From Annulohypoxylon bovei var. microspora (lineage: Eukaryota > Ascomycota > Sordariomycetes > Xylariales > Hypoxylaceae), in contig MU405225.1 of the NCBI GenBank assembly GCA_022836615.1, positions 62,001 through 126,000 on the forward strand: 64,000 nt of DNA, read 5' to 3'. The notes below the pieces were generated by a model. That model was not told the origin of the DNA. It saw nothing but the letters and a program-made list of their open reading frames with translations, and did no database searches. This document shows, one piece after another, positions 11,201 through 25,015 of this stretch. Made by a program: the position numbers and the translations under genes. Every line of letters starts with the position of its first letter. The stretch's first letter is position 1.

Positions 11201-14200
11201 CCTTCAAACGATTGACTCCTAACATTTGAAGCTTTTTCGATGATCCCTTCATCACTGATTAACTACTGATTAACCATTCTAGCTAAGTTCACTATGAGTC
11301 TAGTGCGTACGTACGGCTCTATACCTACCTTAGTATCTTCAAATCAATTCCATTACCTCTGTTACATGTTCCGGGGCTAACAATTTAATTATTTTCACAT
11401 CCTCAACGATCCATTCACCTTTGACAGGATAAACTTTGAACTCCAAGTATTACTCCTAATTGTTATCCCCGTCACCTGGTAAACATCACAAACGGTGGCG
11501 TTAACTTAATAAATTTAACAACATATTGTCGGCGCTGTATACGATCACGACATTCCCGCATATTAACTTGCAGGCGGGAGTGTAGTGCACGGAAGACGGT
11601 ACATCAGTATGTTGCATTTAGGTGGGCTTGGAATAGTTGACCGGCTGCACCTTCTTGTAAGTGGTGCCTTAAAACCCGTCTCATCCCTAAAGCGTAGACG
11701 GAGTGTGTATTAAAAAGATACATTAGGAGGGGGGGCAGAGAAGGAGGAAAATGAGGGGTAATAATCCTAGACGGAATGACATGGTATGGATGTTTCTATG
11801 GTTCGGTATGATCTGAATTTCATGGCGTGGCATGGCATCGGCATGGGGATGGCGAGGCGACGGAAGGCGACGAGAAGCCGAGTCTCCCGCCTACATATTA
11901 TATTGATTACACCCAATCCTACCTGTGTCAGAGTTTTCAAAGTCTTTTGAATTTCACACAATTATATCTAGTAGTATAGGTAAGCATAAGTAGATACCTA
12001 GACAATTATATTCTAAAATAAGCTTCACAGGAGGCGTATTAGAAGCATATTAAGAATCGACGATAAATGCCAAACCTTCATATCCAATCAAGTGACGTCT
12101 TACATATTATATATATGTAGTATGAGAATCAAAGTCGCATTTTGTTTAATGCGAAATCAACTGTCAAGGCAATATGTCGGCATAAGTTAAATAAGTTTCG
12201 CACCCAAGACATTGACACATGAAAGAAAGTCGACCAGCTTCACGATGCTTGGAGACATTTTACCTCGCTATATTGCAACCTTCAACTTGGTAGATTACCA
12301 TTGCGGTGTTCGACTGGTCGGGCAACGATCGGTAAAACCAGCCTCACGATATTTATTATGGGGGTATTCATCAATACAGGGGATAAATCTTGGCGTTGCT
12401 AGGGGTCCAGTTAGAAATCAGTAACCCGACAAGGCATTGAGACTTTTGGCCGGCTCGTGCCGTTGCACAACCCGAAGTCTCCCTATCCTAGTGATAATAT
12501 TAAAAGACAGTGATAATGAGAATGAGGTTGCTGACTTGAGAAAAATGGGTGAATATTGAAACATCTCAAGGTCTCATATTCTCTACCATTGTTTGCTATT
12601 AAAATGAAGTTCAGCCTCTTTCTTCAAAGACTAGGTAGGTAGGCATGTGTAAAAACAAATAAGGTCAGTTCCATTGCAAAAGAACCATAATGGTGGTGCT
12701 ATAACATACAGGACTTGGTATATAATAATATATTATCTATACATATACGTGTTTTGTCATTATTACTTGTCGTTAACACGAGGGTCCAGTAACAATGATG
12801 ACGATGAAATAATATGTACATAAATCAGTCAAGCTCCAATTGATAAACAATGCTCCCCTGTTTTTGCGTGCCTCTTAATAAGCTCCCGTCGTGTATTGGT
12901 CCTAAGGAGTAAAGGTAATCCGATGTACCGTAGCATCGGGCGTGGTCTTACACAGGTAGAAGAGACCGGGTCCCTATTCCGAAGTCGTGGGTTATCACAC
13001 GAAGTGACTTCGATCCAGACTGTTTCAGGGGAACCATCAAAACTCAACTTCGAGTTGTCACTTACTTGACACTTGACGATTCCTGAAGAAGTGATAACCT
13101 GCCCCATTGTTTCAGATGGCCAAATCACTAAACCTCATCAGGTCGCGTCGCGCACCAGAACTAAACGAGCTTATTGTACAGAATAGAAAATAGAATATTA
13201 AACTTATTCTAGGATGAGTTAAACTTGACTGCTCCGTGCTCCACGTCTCCAATCTTCAATTCGCCGCATCTTGTACACCTGCATACCAGCTATGGTATGT
13301 ACATGTAACCATATAGCTCCCTCACTAATAATAACCGACACATTCAAAAGTTGTAAAAATCCATCACATAACCAGATAACTATGCTAAACAACTGAGCTG
13401 TTGGAACACACTTGGCGATGTTGTCGATTTTGCCTCTAAGCTGCATACATACCTAGGTAAATAAGGTACCTAACATATGGTATTTTACGAATTAAAGATA
13501 TACATGCATGCCTACTTTCATGAGCGTCAATAAAGATAAAAGAGAAGAAAAAGAAGAAAAAGAGAGAAAGAAAAAAATTCAACTACGGCGCAGTACGTAG
13601 GATTTGTCCGGGAATCATTCCCCGCGTAAGCCACCGCCAGTCTCATAATAAACATCCCTTCAGGCTTCACGATCCCCACATATGCACAGCGCTTCGCTGT
13701 GCGCAAGCGAGCAAACAAGAGGCCTGACCTCCCGGCTAATAGACGAGCTTCTAACAATGCCCAATTACGAATTCCTAATCCTAGCAAAGGAGTAATTAAT
13801 CGATGATGACGATGACAATGGCGACAATATCTCTTGGTGGATCTCTTGCCACGAATCTTCGACCCCATCACGAGCGCTACCTCTCCTTTATAATTGATAC
13901 AAAGATCAAGACCCAGAAACAGGTCCTCGGTAGTAGCTAATCATGGCAGTGGAAATAGAATGAAAACTACACCTAAAGAAGGAGGTCAACTATGTCCGAG
14001 CGACGGCCAATTCTATTGACCCTCTATAAAACTTAAGATACATAATACGCGTGTTAGTACTTATTGTCGAAACTGGTCCGCATTGCTGTTTAGGGACAAC
14101 GATAGCTTTAGCGAGGGCTTCGAACAGGTCACCTTCTGGCGCTGCTTCGGAGATACCGTCGAGAAAAGAAAAGGACGTGCTTTACCCGACCAACACGTGG

Positions 14201-17200
14201 GTGTAGGGTGGCTTAATTTCAATGGAATATCTACATAAGCAATGGAAGCGATTAGTGTAGATTGAAGATTGATCGCGATACGCAACGTCAGCTATCTTCG
14301 CCGCAGCGTAATTTTAACACCCAGCCTCCCCCTGGATTACCGCGATCTTATTTACGTACATCCGAGGTAACCGATATGACGATGTATCGACATATTACCG
14401 TGGTTTAAGCCTCCTCGCCGGTTACGATGCTACGTATCGTCCACGAACGTTCATTCCCTGTCTTATAACTACCTGATGCTATAACAACTTTTTCCAGATT
14501 CGATCAACTAGGGGGTCCGTGGCTCCCTGCTCATTGGGAGAGTCGTTAAACTAAAATCGGGCATCGGGGTCCTACACGAGCTCAATATCAATTGACCAAT
14601 AAATCCCCCGACGAGCCCGTCCGTTTCGAAACATATCAACCACAACTCTTTAGATATAGCGAATAAGAGTGCACACGTCGCAAGGCATGCATGCAGACAG
14701 CGGCTCACAAGCACCTGCAGATGGGTAGTTACCGAACACCTGCATTGCAGTAACGCTTATAAGGCATTTTAAGCATAAATCACACTCTTCTCTATGGTGG
14801 AAACCTGCAGATAGGGACGAGCTCGAACACAACTGTCTTCTATCTCTACCATTCTACGCGGTTGATCACACACGCCGAGTACAGTCGAGGCGAATTTCGT
14901 CTCATGTTCGCCGATGACAGTTGGTTGATATTTCCTAATCAAGACAACATGATACGTATAATAATTTACAACCCAACATTATTATTGTTAGGTCGCCGAT
15001 AGCTTTTACATGATATTATATAATATGGACATGGGGGGACTATGGAAATATGGAAATGGTCCCAAATGGGACATCGTGGGTCTACGCCAACTCCGGAACC
15101 CCAACGACTGCATAGCCCGTAACTGACTACTTCGTTAGCTCTTCTCTCTACCATGCTGCCATGTTGACGTGAATCCACACCCGTAGGAGATGTCAGAAAT
15201 TTCGAGATGCAAGCAATCATCACCTGAAACCTCCTTTAACTTCTGTCGAGACCTCGGAGCTTACAGTACACACAGGTCGTTATCGCTCACAATCGTGCGG
15301 CGGCGCCTCGTGGGAGTCAAGGTTTATTAGCAGGGATCGCCTTGCTCACCTGTGTCCCAAAGCGGACAGATTACGTTACTACTTGAAGGCTTTTCTTCAG
15401 CCGCTCCCAAGCGATTATCATTGTAGTCGGCAAAGCTATCGATATCTCGGCGTCGGTTTATTGCTGCCGACGGCAAATTCCATCTCAACCAGGCACAAAA
15501 AGTCCAGACCAAGAAGTAAGGCTACTAGCGCATCAGTTTCTAGCTATCCGATTAGTCGGAGACATACAAGCTAGGATCCGCATTCTCCTGCCAGGACCTT
15601 GCTCTCAGCAGAGTTGAGTCTTGTAGTGGGGTTTCGTTCTAGAGCCTTTGTCTATTCAGGCAGGTTGAACGGAAACTGACAATATGTAGGTATCTCAGTT
15701 ATATTCGGAATTGTTCCGTCAAGAGATAAAGTGCTAAAATAGTCATCAGCTCTAGATTGCGGGTTTACTCACTTAATTGTTTCTTGACGGCTTAGCTTCT
15801 CGGATTAAGCATCGCAAAACGGAGACGGGCGGACGAACATTTCCACCGACATCACTCAAGCAAAAGACTAGAGTTCGACTAGAAAGTTGCTCGCAAATGA
15901 GATAAAAAGAAACACAGAAGTCTAGAATGGCACTTAACGAATCGGTTGATCATCACTAGCGGGTGTTGATAGAGAATCAATCTCTTCGATCGTTACAACA
16001 GACAAGCTCAATATTATCATACGATGCCGTCCATTCAACCCGAGAGAACCTTGGGCAACTGAATCCGTACCACGGAAGACACCCATGGATGCCTTTGAAC
16101 GGTATAGGGAACGGCAGTCGGCAGATCGGTGACGGGGCCTATACCGGATGTTATCCCGAGTTGGGATCCAACCGACTTCGAATCTACAATATCTCTGTCT
16201 TCCCCGCAGTTGGGTGTGGCCAAGAAATTTATCGTGCGGTCCGAGTAACCTCCCGGATCCCGATGTTCATGTGATGTATTGGTCATGCTGGCGAGAGTTG
16301 GAACTACATTTCGTATCACGCTGTGAAATGAAGAACCCTAGACGGAGGTTGACGGAATACCAACGTCAAACTGTTGGTAGATGTTGTTCGTAGTAGAAGA
16401 CCCTGATGATATTATGCCCTTACTATCTGCCCTTGCAGCGACATCCAGGGTCGAAACCGTGGAAGCATTAGCGGCCATTTTCGAGATTGTAGAGAGATAA
16501 GATGCAAACATACTTCGTACAGTCAAAAAAAGAAAAAGTTCCCCTCCCGTTTCTCCAAACAATCTGCAAGTAATTAGCTGAGTGACTGCACGGGCCGCTT
16601 CCGCCCTTCGAAGACCGGCAATTGAAGTTCAAGAATCCACGTCGCCGATCTCGAAACCCAAAAACACTGGACTAGTGTAGCAAGTAACTTCTCTGGCTAT
16701 AGGCCGGTTCACGATCCTACTACTGTACATAAACCCCGTTACTTATGATTCGTAAGGGACATGCAGCCCATGCAGATCAGTGTCTGTGCGTATGATACTC
16801 TAATACATCGTCCCTACTACTCTTCCACCTCACACCTACGACTTAACGGTTCAATGAAACACTAATAGAAGTATCTTACTCGACCTAGAACGTGTATGAG
16901 GCATAGAACTTATCAACCGTCGAGGGATCCTATGACGAACTTGGAGTCGTGGCGGCCAAGCTAATAATAGCTTAGCCCAATCCGAGTTCTTTAGCGTAGT
17001 TTGAAAGCGCTTTAGTTTATAAAGGGACACAAGCTGATAGCGTTTTTACGCAGGAAAGAACACCATAAAATCGTTGCAGGTTTTCAGCAGAATAGGTGAC
17101 AGTAAAAAGGGGTTTCATACATCAGAGACATACATACATATCGGGCCACTTTACGCCACAGGTGCTTGATGCAGGATCCAAAGGGGTAATTCCTATCGTC

Positions 17201-17696
17201 CGGTCTGCGTCAAGTTCCCGTAGACCTTGTCCATGTTAAGCATATCTCCCAAGAAAAGCTATCGAGATTAGGTAGGCATTGTTAATACGTTAAAGGCATC
17301 AATCAGAATTGCTGCCCAACTTAGAGTCTTCGCGATTGTAATAAGATTATTTGACGATCGACATAGAGTAGCTGAACTAGTTCTAGCTAACTGTGGCTGG
17401 ACATTTTATGGTGAGAAAATCATCAATATCGACCCTCAAAAATTACCGTTCAACAATTACCTTTCAACAATAGTAATTCTTTTTGACAACTACCGGTATA
17501 TGATAGATTTCTACTACTTGGTATTAACATGGAACTTAGGATTTTTTAAGAGAGACTAGCGATATCGGCGGATCATTAAGGTCACAAGTTGAGTCTTTGA
17601 ATAATCTCATGGTGTGCATGACAAAAGGTTTCATTCATTTTCATGCTCATGGAGTTTACTTGAAACTGAAACAGAACCCTGGAATAGTTTCAATAA

Positions 17697-17714
17697 ATAC
17701 CTAGGTAGTTATCA
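17697..17714. repeat. 18-nt direct repeat, copy 1
   Basis: ATACCTAGGTAGTTATCA occurs here and again, identically, at 19267-19284. It contains the CCTAGG core of the dispersed palindrome, extended by GTTATCA. Confidence 0.75.
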
Positions 17715-19266
17715 TGACAAACTTGATGCGACTGGCGCTTACATCTAAACCTGTTTTGAAAGAAAAGAAAGGAAAATAAGATGAAGAGAGATGAGAGCAC
17801 AGCAAACTACTTACTTACCTTGTTGGTTCGTTAAGGTTGAAGATGAACTTGTTGAGGCTCATATAATTAGCCAAGCTATCTATAATGTTTTCATACCTAG
17901 GAAGCCAACAAACTGGACGCAAACAAATAAAACTGATAGTTACTTACCTAGGTACCTATTAAGGCTTTCTATCTTATGTCCTATTAGTTGTTTTAGGTGT
18001 CAATCGGGAATCACTCAACCATTCATAGCACAGTCTTCCCCGCATTCCCGTGATTGGAGAGTGTCTAAACAGCCCTGCCGCTCTGTAACCAATCAGTATC
18101 CTGGTTGTGACAATATTCAAACCCTGTTTTCCTCCCCACATGCCATTCTTCACCGCTAAGACCAAGAGAAGAACAATGCCGAATTATTAGAAGGGAGAAG
18201 GAAGGGGTCTGATCTAACCCCCCCAAGTTTACAATAAAGAGCCTTTAGACGTATCAAGATCAGGACCCCTCTTCACAACTATTTGGTTGACTATAGTCAC
18301 TTGCAGACAATACCACCTTGTCTCCATTTCGAGTGGTGTTTATTAAGTCTAGATTGCAGACCGCATCGTAGATTCCTCCTATTGTCCCACAAGTTTCCAG
18401 GGCTCGGAGCTCTGTAATTACAGCACCATTCATTCATATGACCTCGACTACATATGTAGTGCATAATGCGTTGCAACTCGACCACATAGAGCTGCGCGTA
18501 AGTGATCTGAGGACATCGTAGGATGCCTCACGACGTCATCTCGATTCTTTTCTCTTCCTATTCCGATCAAATACCAAGACCGAGGTCATGCCGTCTGAAG
18601 ATAAGTGGGTGGAGTGAATATGCAGCGCACTGACTCTGTTCCAAAGTCTAGACTGCTTGATTTCCTTATTCGTGACCTTCTACATAAAGCGACAGCTTCC
18701 ACGAGATTGGCTGTCGAGTATGGGAAGGATGAGAGACCCACGGCTGCCTTACGGGATTGATGAAGATCAAGTTCTGTGAGACCCTCCCCCCCCCTTTTGC
18801 ATCTATCTCGAGCGATGCGACCTTATGTAAGTAGCCTGTAGGTACAAAGCCCTAAGGGCCACACTACTGCAGTATCGAGTAAGATGTCAACCGGCTGACC
18901 AATAGGAGATTTTATTTCATACTGGCCAGGACCAGGTTCGGTAGTTAGATAAATGGTGACATTGAGGGTCAAAAGGAGTATATGCTTTCCGCCTAAGTTC
19001 CTAATCCTTCTGTCTATACATTCCCCATATATCCTGTCTATTAACCTAATCTTCGAATCCAGTATAGTGCTGGTTACTTACCGCTACATGAAATTGTTAC
19101 ATATGTATTTGCCAGGTTAAATTATAACCAAGTCACACCAAAGTATGGCACAGAGTAATAGTTTAAGTCATCAGGTAGGTATGTTACTTGGCATCCCAAG
19201 TGCTCTTCAAGGAATAAGTTCGAAGGTAACATTATCGCTGTAGATTAGATGAATTGTAGTGACTAC

Positions 19267-19284
19267 ATACCTAGGTAGTTATCA
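19267..19284. repeat. 18-nt direct repeat, copy 2
   Basis: Identical to the copy at 17697-17714; the flanks differ on both sides. Confidence 0.75.
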
Positions 19285-20271
19285 GACTGTTCATCTTTAC
19301 AGCTTATGGCGAATGCATGAAGTACCTGATTAAGGTCACGTTAGCACTTGACGATCCCCCGCCATGATGAACATGACAACATATGTATTCTTAGCGGGTT
19401 ATAGTATAGCATCATAAGCGGGGTATTATTACAAAAGACGAGATCCCATGAGCTGCCATGTCTTAAAGCTTTGATATTTTTTGTGTTTTTAATCTCGGTT
19501 TAAAAGGCAACTATAGTTGATATAATAGTCATGTTGCTGAAGTTGAACATTTATAGTACCTAGATACATATGGGATATTTAGGTAGTATACCACTTGTAG
19601 CTACCTACCAAGCCTTAAAGCCAAGGCAGTATATTAATCAAGACTTATAGAAGGCTGCCCAGAACGTTTTCGACAGGTTCTAATTCTCCTTAGAGGCTGA
19701 GATAGCCTAAACAGGTATGCCGAAAGATGTACGTAAACGCAGACTGCCGTCTCAGCTATCTCGAAGCGCAGATAATACCAAACTATCCCCTTCAGAGAAA
19801 TGGCCCTCCGGACATATGACTACTTCGAGCTGCGTGGGCAAAAATCAGGTTTCTGAATAATATCATAGAAGGACCCGCATCAATTGAGCAAGAGTCTGAA
19901 TTGTTTGTATTCCTTCAGTGCCGATACATATGTATGTCTCTGATCAATTTCTTATGATACGATCTCTGCATTAATGTTCTCTAGCCAGACCCTCCGAGGA
20001 CGACTTAGAGGTTTCATCACGATTTGACACTTCGGAACCGCATATGCCCGGCTTTCGGTATGGCCCGGGGAGATATCCAGTTGGTCAACGCCACATGGTT
20101 TATCTAGCTTCGGGTGGCTCGCATTCCGGTCAGTATTCGCTCCGGCACGGTCTCACGAGGCCATCGCTTGTCATATTTTGGTGGGAATCATGCAATATAG
20201 CCGTTGAAATATTATCTAACGTAGCACAAGCTGGAGAGCCTCAATCGCGATCTTTTGTTACACTGCAGACT

Positions 20272-20298
20272 CAGATCATACAGATCATACAGATCATA
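20272..20298. repeat. 9-nt tandem repeat, three copies
   Basis: CAGATCATA is repeated three times without change in non-coding sequence. Confidence 0.9.
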
Positions 20299-23102
20299 TG
20301 TTTTGTTTGTTCTATCATGCCACTGTCTAAGGTACAATCTTCTCAGTGGTACGCTTTCATGATTCCGCCAGTTACCTATTTCAACTTTGTTACTTTGCTT
20401 TTGAATCCACACCACCATCAACGACAGTAAGGTGGGAATTCTAGAAAACTACCTAGTCGACTTGGCTTTTCCGTTTTCGCCGAAGGACTATGCTATAAAG
20501 GCCGAATTCACCGTACCCATTCTATTCTAAGGTTGATCTCGCTAAAGCTACCTACTGTATCTAGTATGTATCTTAATACAGCCACGAATCAAATATCTGC
20601 ATTCCGCCTGTCATTCCCGGCATTCCGAAGAATGATTCAAGCCACAATCCTTTTTATTAAGACCCACGAGTTACCCATATTATTTACACGCAGGAACAAG
20701 CGGTCGGAGTCTTTCCCCAAGTCCCCTAAAAGGCATTGAACCTAGTTGGTTACCACATCCGCGGGTTCTCGACTCGTCTGCTCGCTAATCGACTGCCCTA
20801 TTGCTATCTACTTACCTACTTCTAGCGCTGTATTACGAATACCTACGCCTATCCCTATCTCGTTAACGAACAAATGCGATGGTCTTGTAAGCTGAAAGCC
20901 AGCGCTAGAAGGGTTTAGGAACGCGCCGCGTAGGTAATTCTCAGCTAGCACTCAAAATTCGTCTAATCCTTGTATGACAGCTCGCTTACTTGTTACCCTA
21001 AGAGTATTCTTCATATCGTGAATCCCGCCGTCTGGGACGTGGCGTTTTTAGTTCCAATTTCCACGACGTGAACCCACGGTCGCCTCGTACTAAAACAATG
21101 GTTGATGCCTTAACGTTGACCTACTGCGTAGGAACCCATGGGTACGAGGTAGTCTCAATATCATTCGGATTGTTCGGATAATTGTAAGTCGTTCTGGCCG
21201 TCCCGTTTCAGCTGTTCTATTGAATCGCATACCGGTAAAACGCGATAGCAGTGTATGTAATTTCTCATTACATGATAGCTCAAGGCTAGCTGTCTACTGC
21301 GACTCATAGTCTGGTTTAGTATTATTAGTTTGGTAAGTCAGGTAGATATGAACGATAGCCCTACAATGACCGAGTAGGTAGGCATTTATTTTGTAGATAC
21401 TAGGTATGTACGTTAGTAAGTTGTGTAACTACGTTTTAGTATCACGACATCTCTAATATGTCTCACCAGTCATTTCTATTTTGGAACTTTCGCAAAGAAA
21501 CCCGGTTAGAAATCTTATCAGAGAATCCCCATACGTGCACGCGGTCCGCTGGAGGGTCTGGAGGGTCTAATCACAGATCACCAAAGGGTCGAGCCGCTTG
21601 GCGAAAGCTTTCGATCGAACACACTAACAACGTTGCGGCTACTAACAAGTTCAGTACGTGGGTTAAGAATCTATCGCCTCTTGATGTTCTCTGGTGTAGT
21701 ACTTACTGGTGGAGATCTACTCATTTTGTCATTGGAATTCGTGAGGCCTCAACTAGCCTGCTAACATGACCAAAACCGCGAAATTGTTACCTTATTCGTC
21801 ATGGACTCGGACGCATTACCATCTATAGATAACGCTCAAATCTAAATAGCTGCTAATCTGCATACATACGCCCGCCTCTACCGCTACTGCAGCCGAGGGA
21901 GCTTGGATTATCATCATCAGCATCATAACCATAGCTGCGGAGTATGTACGTACATACGTACAAGGGAAGGATGCATGTCAACAAGGGTTACCCATAGATT
22001 GCCGGCAGGGGGCTTTCATGGGCTTGTTTTTCTCCCCACACCTTGCGCTAGGCCCTTCCAAAACGAGTATCTTATCTCAACACTGGTTAGTGGCTGGAAT
22101 CACGATTTATGTATGAGGTAGGTAAGGTAAGTCCTGTATCTTTTTTGTACGTATTCCATAGAAAATACCCCTAACTATAAGAAAAGATATAAAGTCTAAC
22201 AGTTCACGACGATATAAATTTACCTATAGATTTACTTATAGATTATAAATATACCGGTCAGTAGAAGCAAGAAGCAATCTCGCTCATGCAGCTTAAAGAA
22301 ATTAAGTGTACCAGATCTAGAATTTTGAACATTACATAACCGCGTACCTTGGTAAGTATGTAAATTACCTACTGTTTAAGATCAAATGCATTAGCTGACC
22401 CAGATAGATTCTCGTGACGGGCGCACTAATTGATGAAATAAAGTATACCTACCTATCGTACACGCATACGGGTCTTAGGACATGCAGAAGGGCAAGACGT
22501 TACGAGCCACCATATGCATGTAGGTAAGTTATGCTCACTAAAGTTCCTATCGTACAGAAAAATTTACGTGCCTGCGGCGGTAAATATGTACGCAAGACTG
22601 TAATATGTAGATCTTGAATCCTTTATGGGTATCTCGTTTAAAATGCCCGATGTCAAAACCTGCCGTCGGCAACACCCACATGACTAACTGCAAGTATCCC
22701 GTGATACGACTGTCCATTAACGTTAAACAGCACCCCGCTGGATAATAAGGAACTTGCCGAGTAGAGGTCGGCCACTTAGGACCCAGGCTGCCAGGGTGTT
22801 AGTCGCGAGTCACGACATAATCTCGACCTTGTAGCAGATCTGTTGATCCACGTGTTTTTCGCGTGAGTTGCCGCTCATGGCGAATTAAATCTTGAAAATG
22901 GTATCTTCGTCACCATCGTCGTCATCCTATTCGGTTCTAGTTTCCAGCTAGGAGGTGAAACGAAATTTCTTGTTCTCGAGTATCGTGACATCGGGCAGAG
23001 TAACGTTAGATATTTACATGCCTTGATCATGTGGCTGGTTTCTTCGCTTCATCTACCCATCTCACGATGTAACTCTAGAGCGGATACAGTATACTGGGGT
23101 AA

Positions 23103-23128
23103 GGATACAGGGACAAGGATACAGGGAC
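23103..23128. repeat. Short tandem duplication
   Basis: AAGGATACAGGGAC appears twice in a row, the second copy directly after the first. A local duplication in non-coding sequence. Confidence 0.75.
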
Positions 23129-24963
23129 ATGTACGTATCCACATATATCTAAGCTAATAGCTCACTACGTGCTGTGTAATTACACTACATATTTAGTGTA
23201 GTAAATAGAGACTAGCTAGAACGAAAGGATGTTCGTTACACAGCTAAACTATTTACAGCTAAGGTTGGCTGAAACATTGTCTCGTTCTCGAACTCGTTTA
23301 GTTAAACCCTCTAGATACAGATGTAGATATCTGAGACATCTTTAGTCAGTTTTATCTCCGGCCTTAACGCCCAAGGTCCGTGGGTTAAGCACGCTGACAT
23401 ACACTAACCTCTTTACTGTTACCCTTCGGAATTTTGACGTTTTGATATTTTGATTTCACGATATACGGCATACGATGCAGGAACCACACCGGCATCGTCA
23501 GCTTTCCCCACGACGCATGTCGGTAGATCTAATAACCGTTAGACTTGTCAAAGCGGTCTGGGAGACTTCTCAAGATTCGTCTTGGGACGGCCTCATAACC
23601 CCCCAACGTCTTGTCGGAAGTAGGTTTCTGCATCCCGCTCTTGCACCATGTTACTAGACGTCACGCTATCTGTGAGAGTATGCAAAAATGGCCTTACTAC
23701 GTAGTAAACCTATCAACACGAACGAACCAGCATCGTCGCGGCCGACATCCGCTAGTCCCGTCCTTAAATATACGCCATCAGTCGGAGGAATATGCATGCG
23801 ACTCATAATGGAAAAGATGCAACAATTCAGCCAGACCGTTGTGGGGTCTTCATCGATGAGGGGTTGTGTGGTCACCACGGTGTTGGTTAGATTCAGCCGC
23901 TGATCTGCTCCAGATATGGTCTCCCTGTGGATTCCCATCCATGTTATCGGGTTGGGTATGAAGGTAACGAGGCTGACCTGTTGGTCCAGACCATAATACC
24001 GTACTGCAAAATCCAGGTAAAAGAATCACAAAAGTTGGACACATTCCAGGTTTCTAGGCGTGATAGAGTCGCCAATATGAAGACCCTTCATGCAAAGACG
24101 CATGAAGGATCAATCACGGGACTTGAGTCCACACCAAGCTTCCGGATACTGTAAACCGACAGTAGGTAGTGTTGGGAATGCCGCTGATTCTTCGGCGATC
24201 ACGCACATCTCTGGCTATACGTAAAACAATATATCTCATTAGTCACCCATATACCGCGAGCTTAGGTTGCGCGTCAGGCCACTAAACAGCCTACGAGCAC
24301 AGGGTGAGGCCTGTACATAGCAGAGTTATCTTATTCTCATCATCTGTAAATCAAACGTCGATCGTGCCCAAGAGGTATGTACCAACAAACCGAGACGTGT
24401 GAAACAAGCGAAAGAAGACATTGTTAGCATACCTACCTGCTACTTACTTGCCCTACTAGCAGATACGTAATAAGATATAGGTACATAGATGTATTTCCTA
24501 AATTCTGCAATACATAGAGTGGGGGACGCCTTTTTTTCCGGGGAGAGATTCCGAAGCAGCGCCCGGGAAACCCCCTAGATTTATTTTCCCTGCATGCAGC
24601 TTTTCCAAGTTCGTCCAGCGTGGATATCGAAGAGTGGGATTTCAAACCAGTCCAGCCCCTCAGAAATCTTGTCCTCCTCTGTTTTCGAAAACCACCAACT
24701 CACTTTTGTATTAGCCTCCTTTTCGGAGTATATGGGAGACGTCCTTGTAATAATATTTCCTCCCCGCCGGCACGCTTCCGACCAGACTTGTGCAGGGCCG
24801 TTTCTGTCATTATGTCCGTTCCATGCAAGCTTTGTGCAGTCCTTGCGACACGATCCTCTGCTGCAAGCTACCGATTTGGATGTGCGCACCTGCGTACCCG
24901 CCCAACGAGTCGGAACTTTTTTTATGACGAGAGAAAACGACATGGAAGACGAGAGACCGCTAA

Positions 24964-25015
24964 TAGATACCTGTATTAGATACCTGTATTAGATACCTGT
25001 ATTAGATACCTGTAT
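24964..25015. repeat. 13-nt tandem repeat, four copies
   Basis: Four perfect copies of TAGATACCTGTAT form a small minisatellite. It is the clearest tandem array in the desert and lies just upstream of an uncertain minus-strand open frame (24581-24943). Confidence 0.9.

Noticed and set aside
17791..18159. 122-codon plus-strand frame in the desert
   Set aside because: No motif, irregular composition and an overlapping opposite frame; likely chance.
20044..20430. 128-codon plus-strand frame
   Set aside because: It runs through the 9-nt CAGATCATA repeat (giving QIIQIIQII) and has no recognisable domain.
23666..23938. Overlapping frames of 60-90 codons on both strands at 23.5-24.1 kb
   Set aside because: Considered as a decayed transposase or enzyme fragment, but no catalytic motif or terminal repeat could be found.
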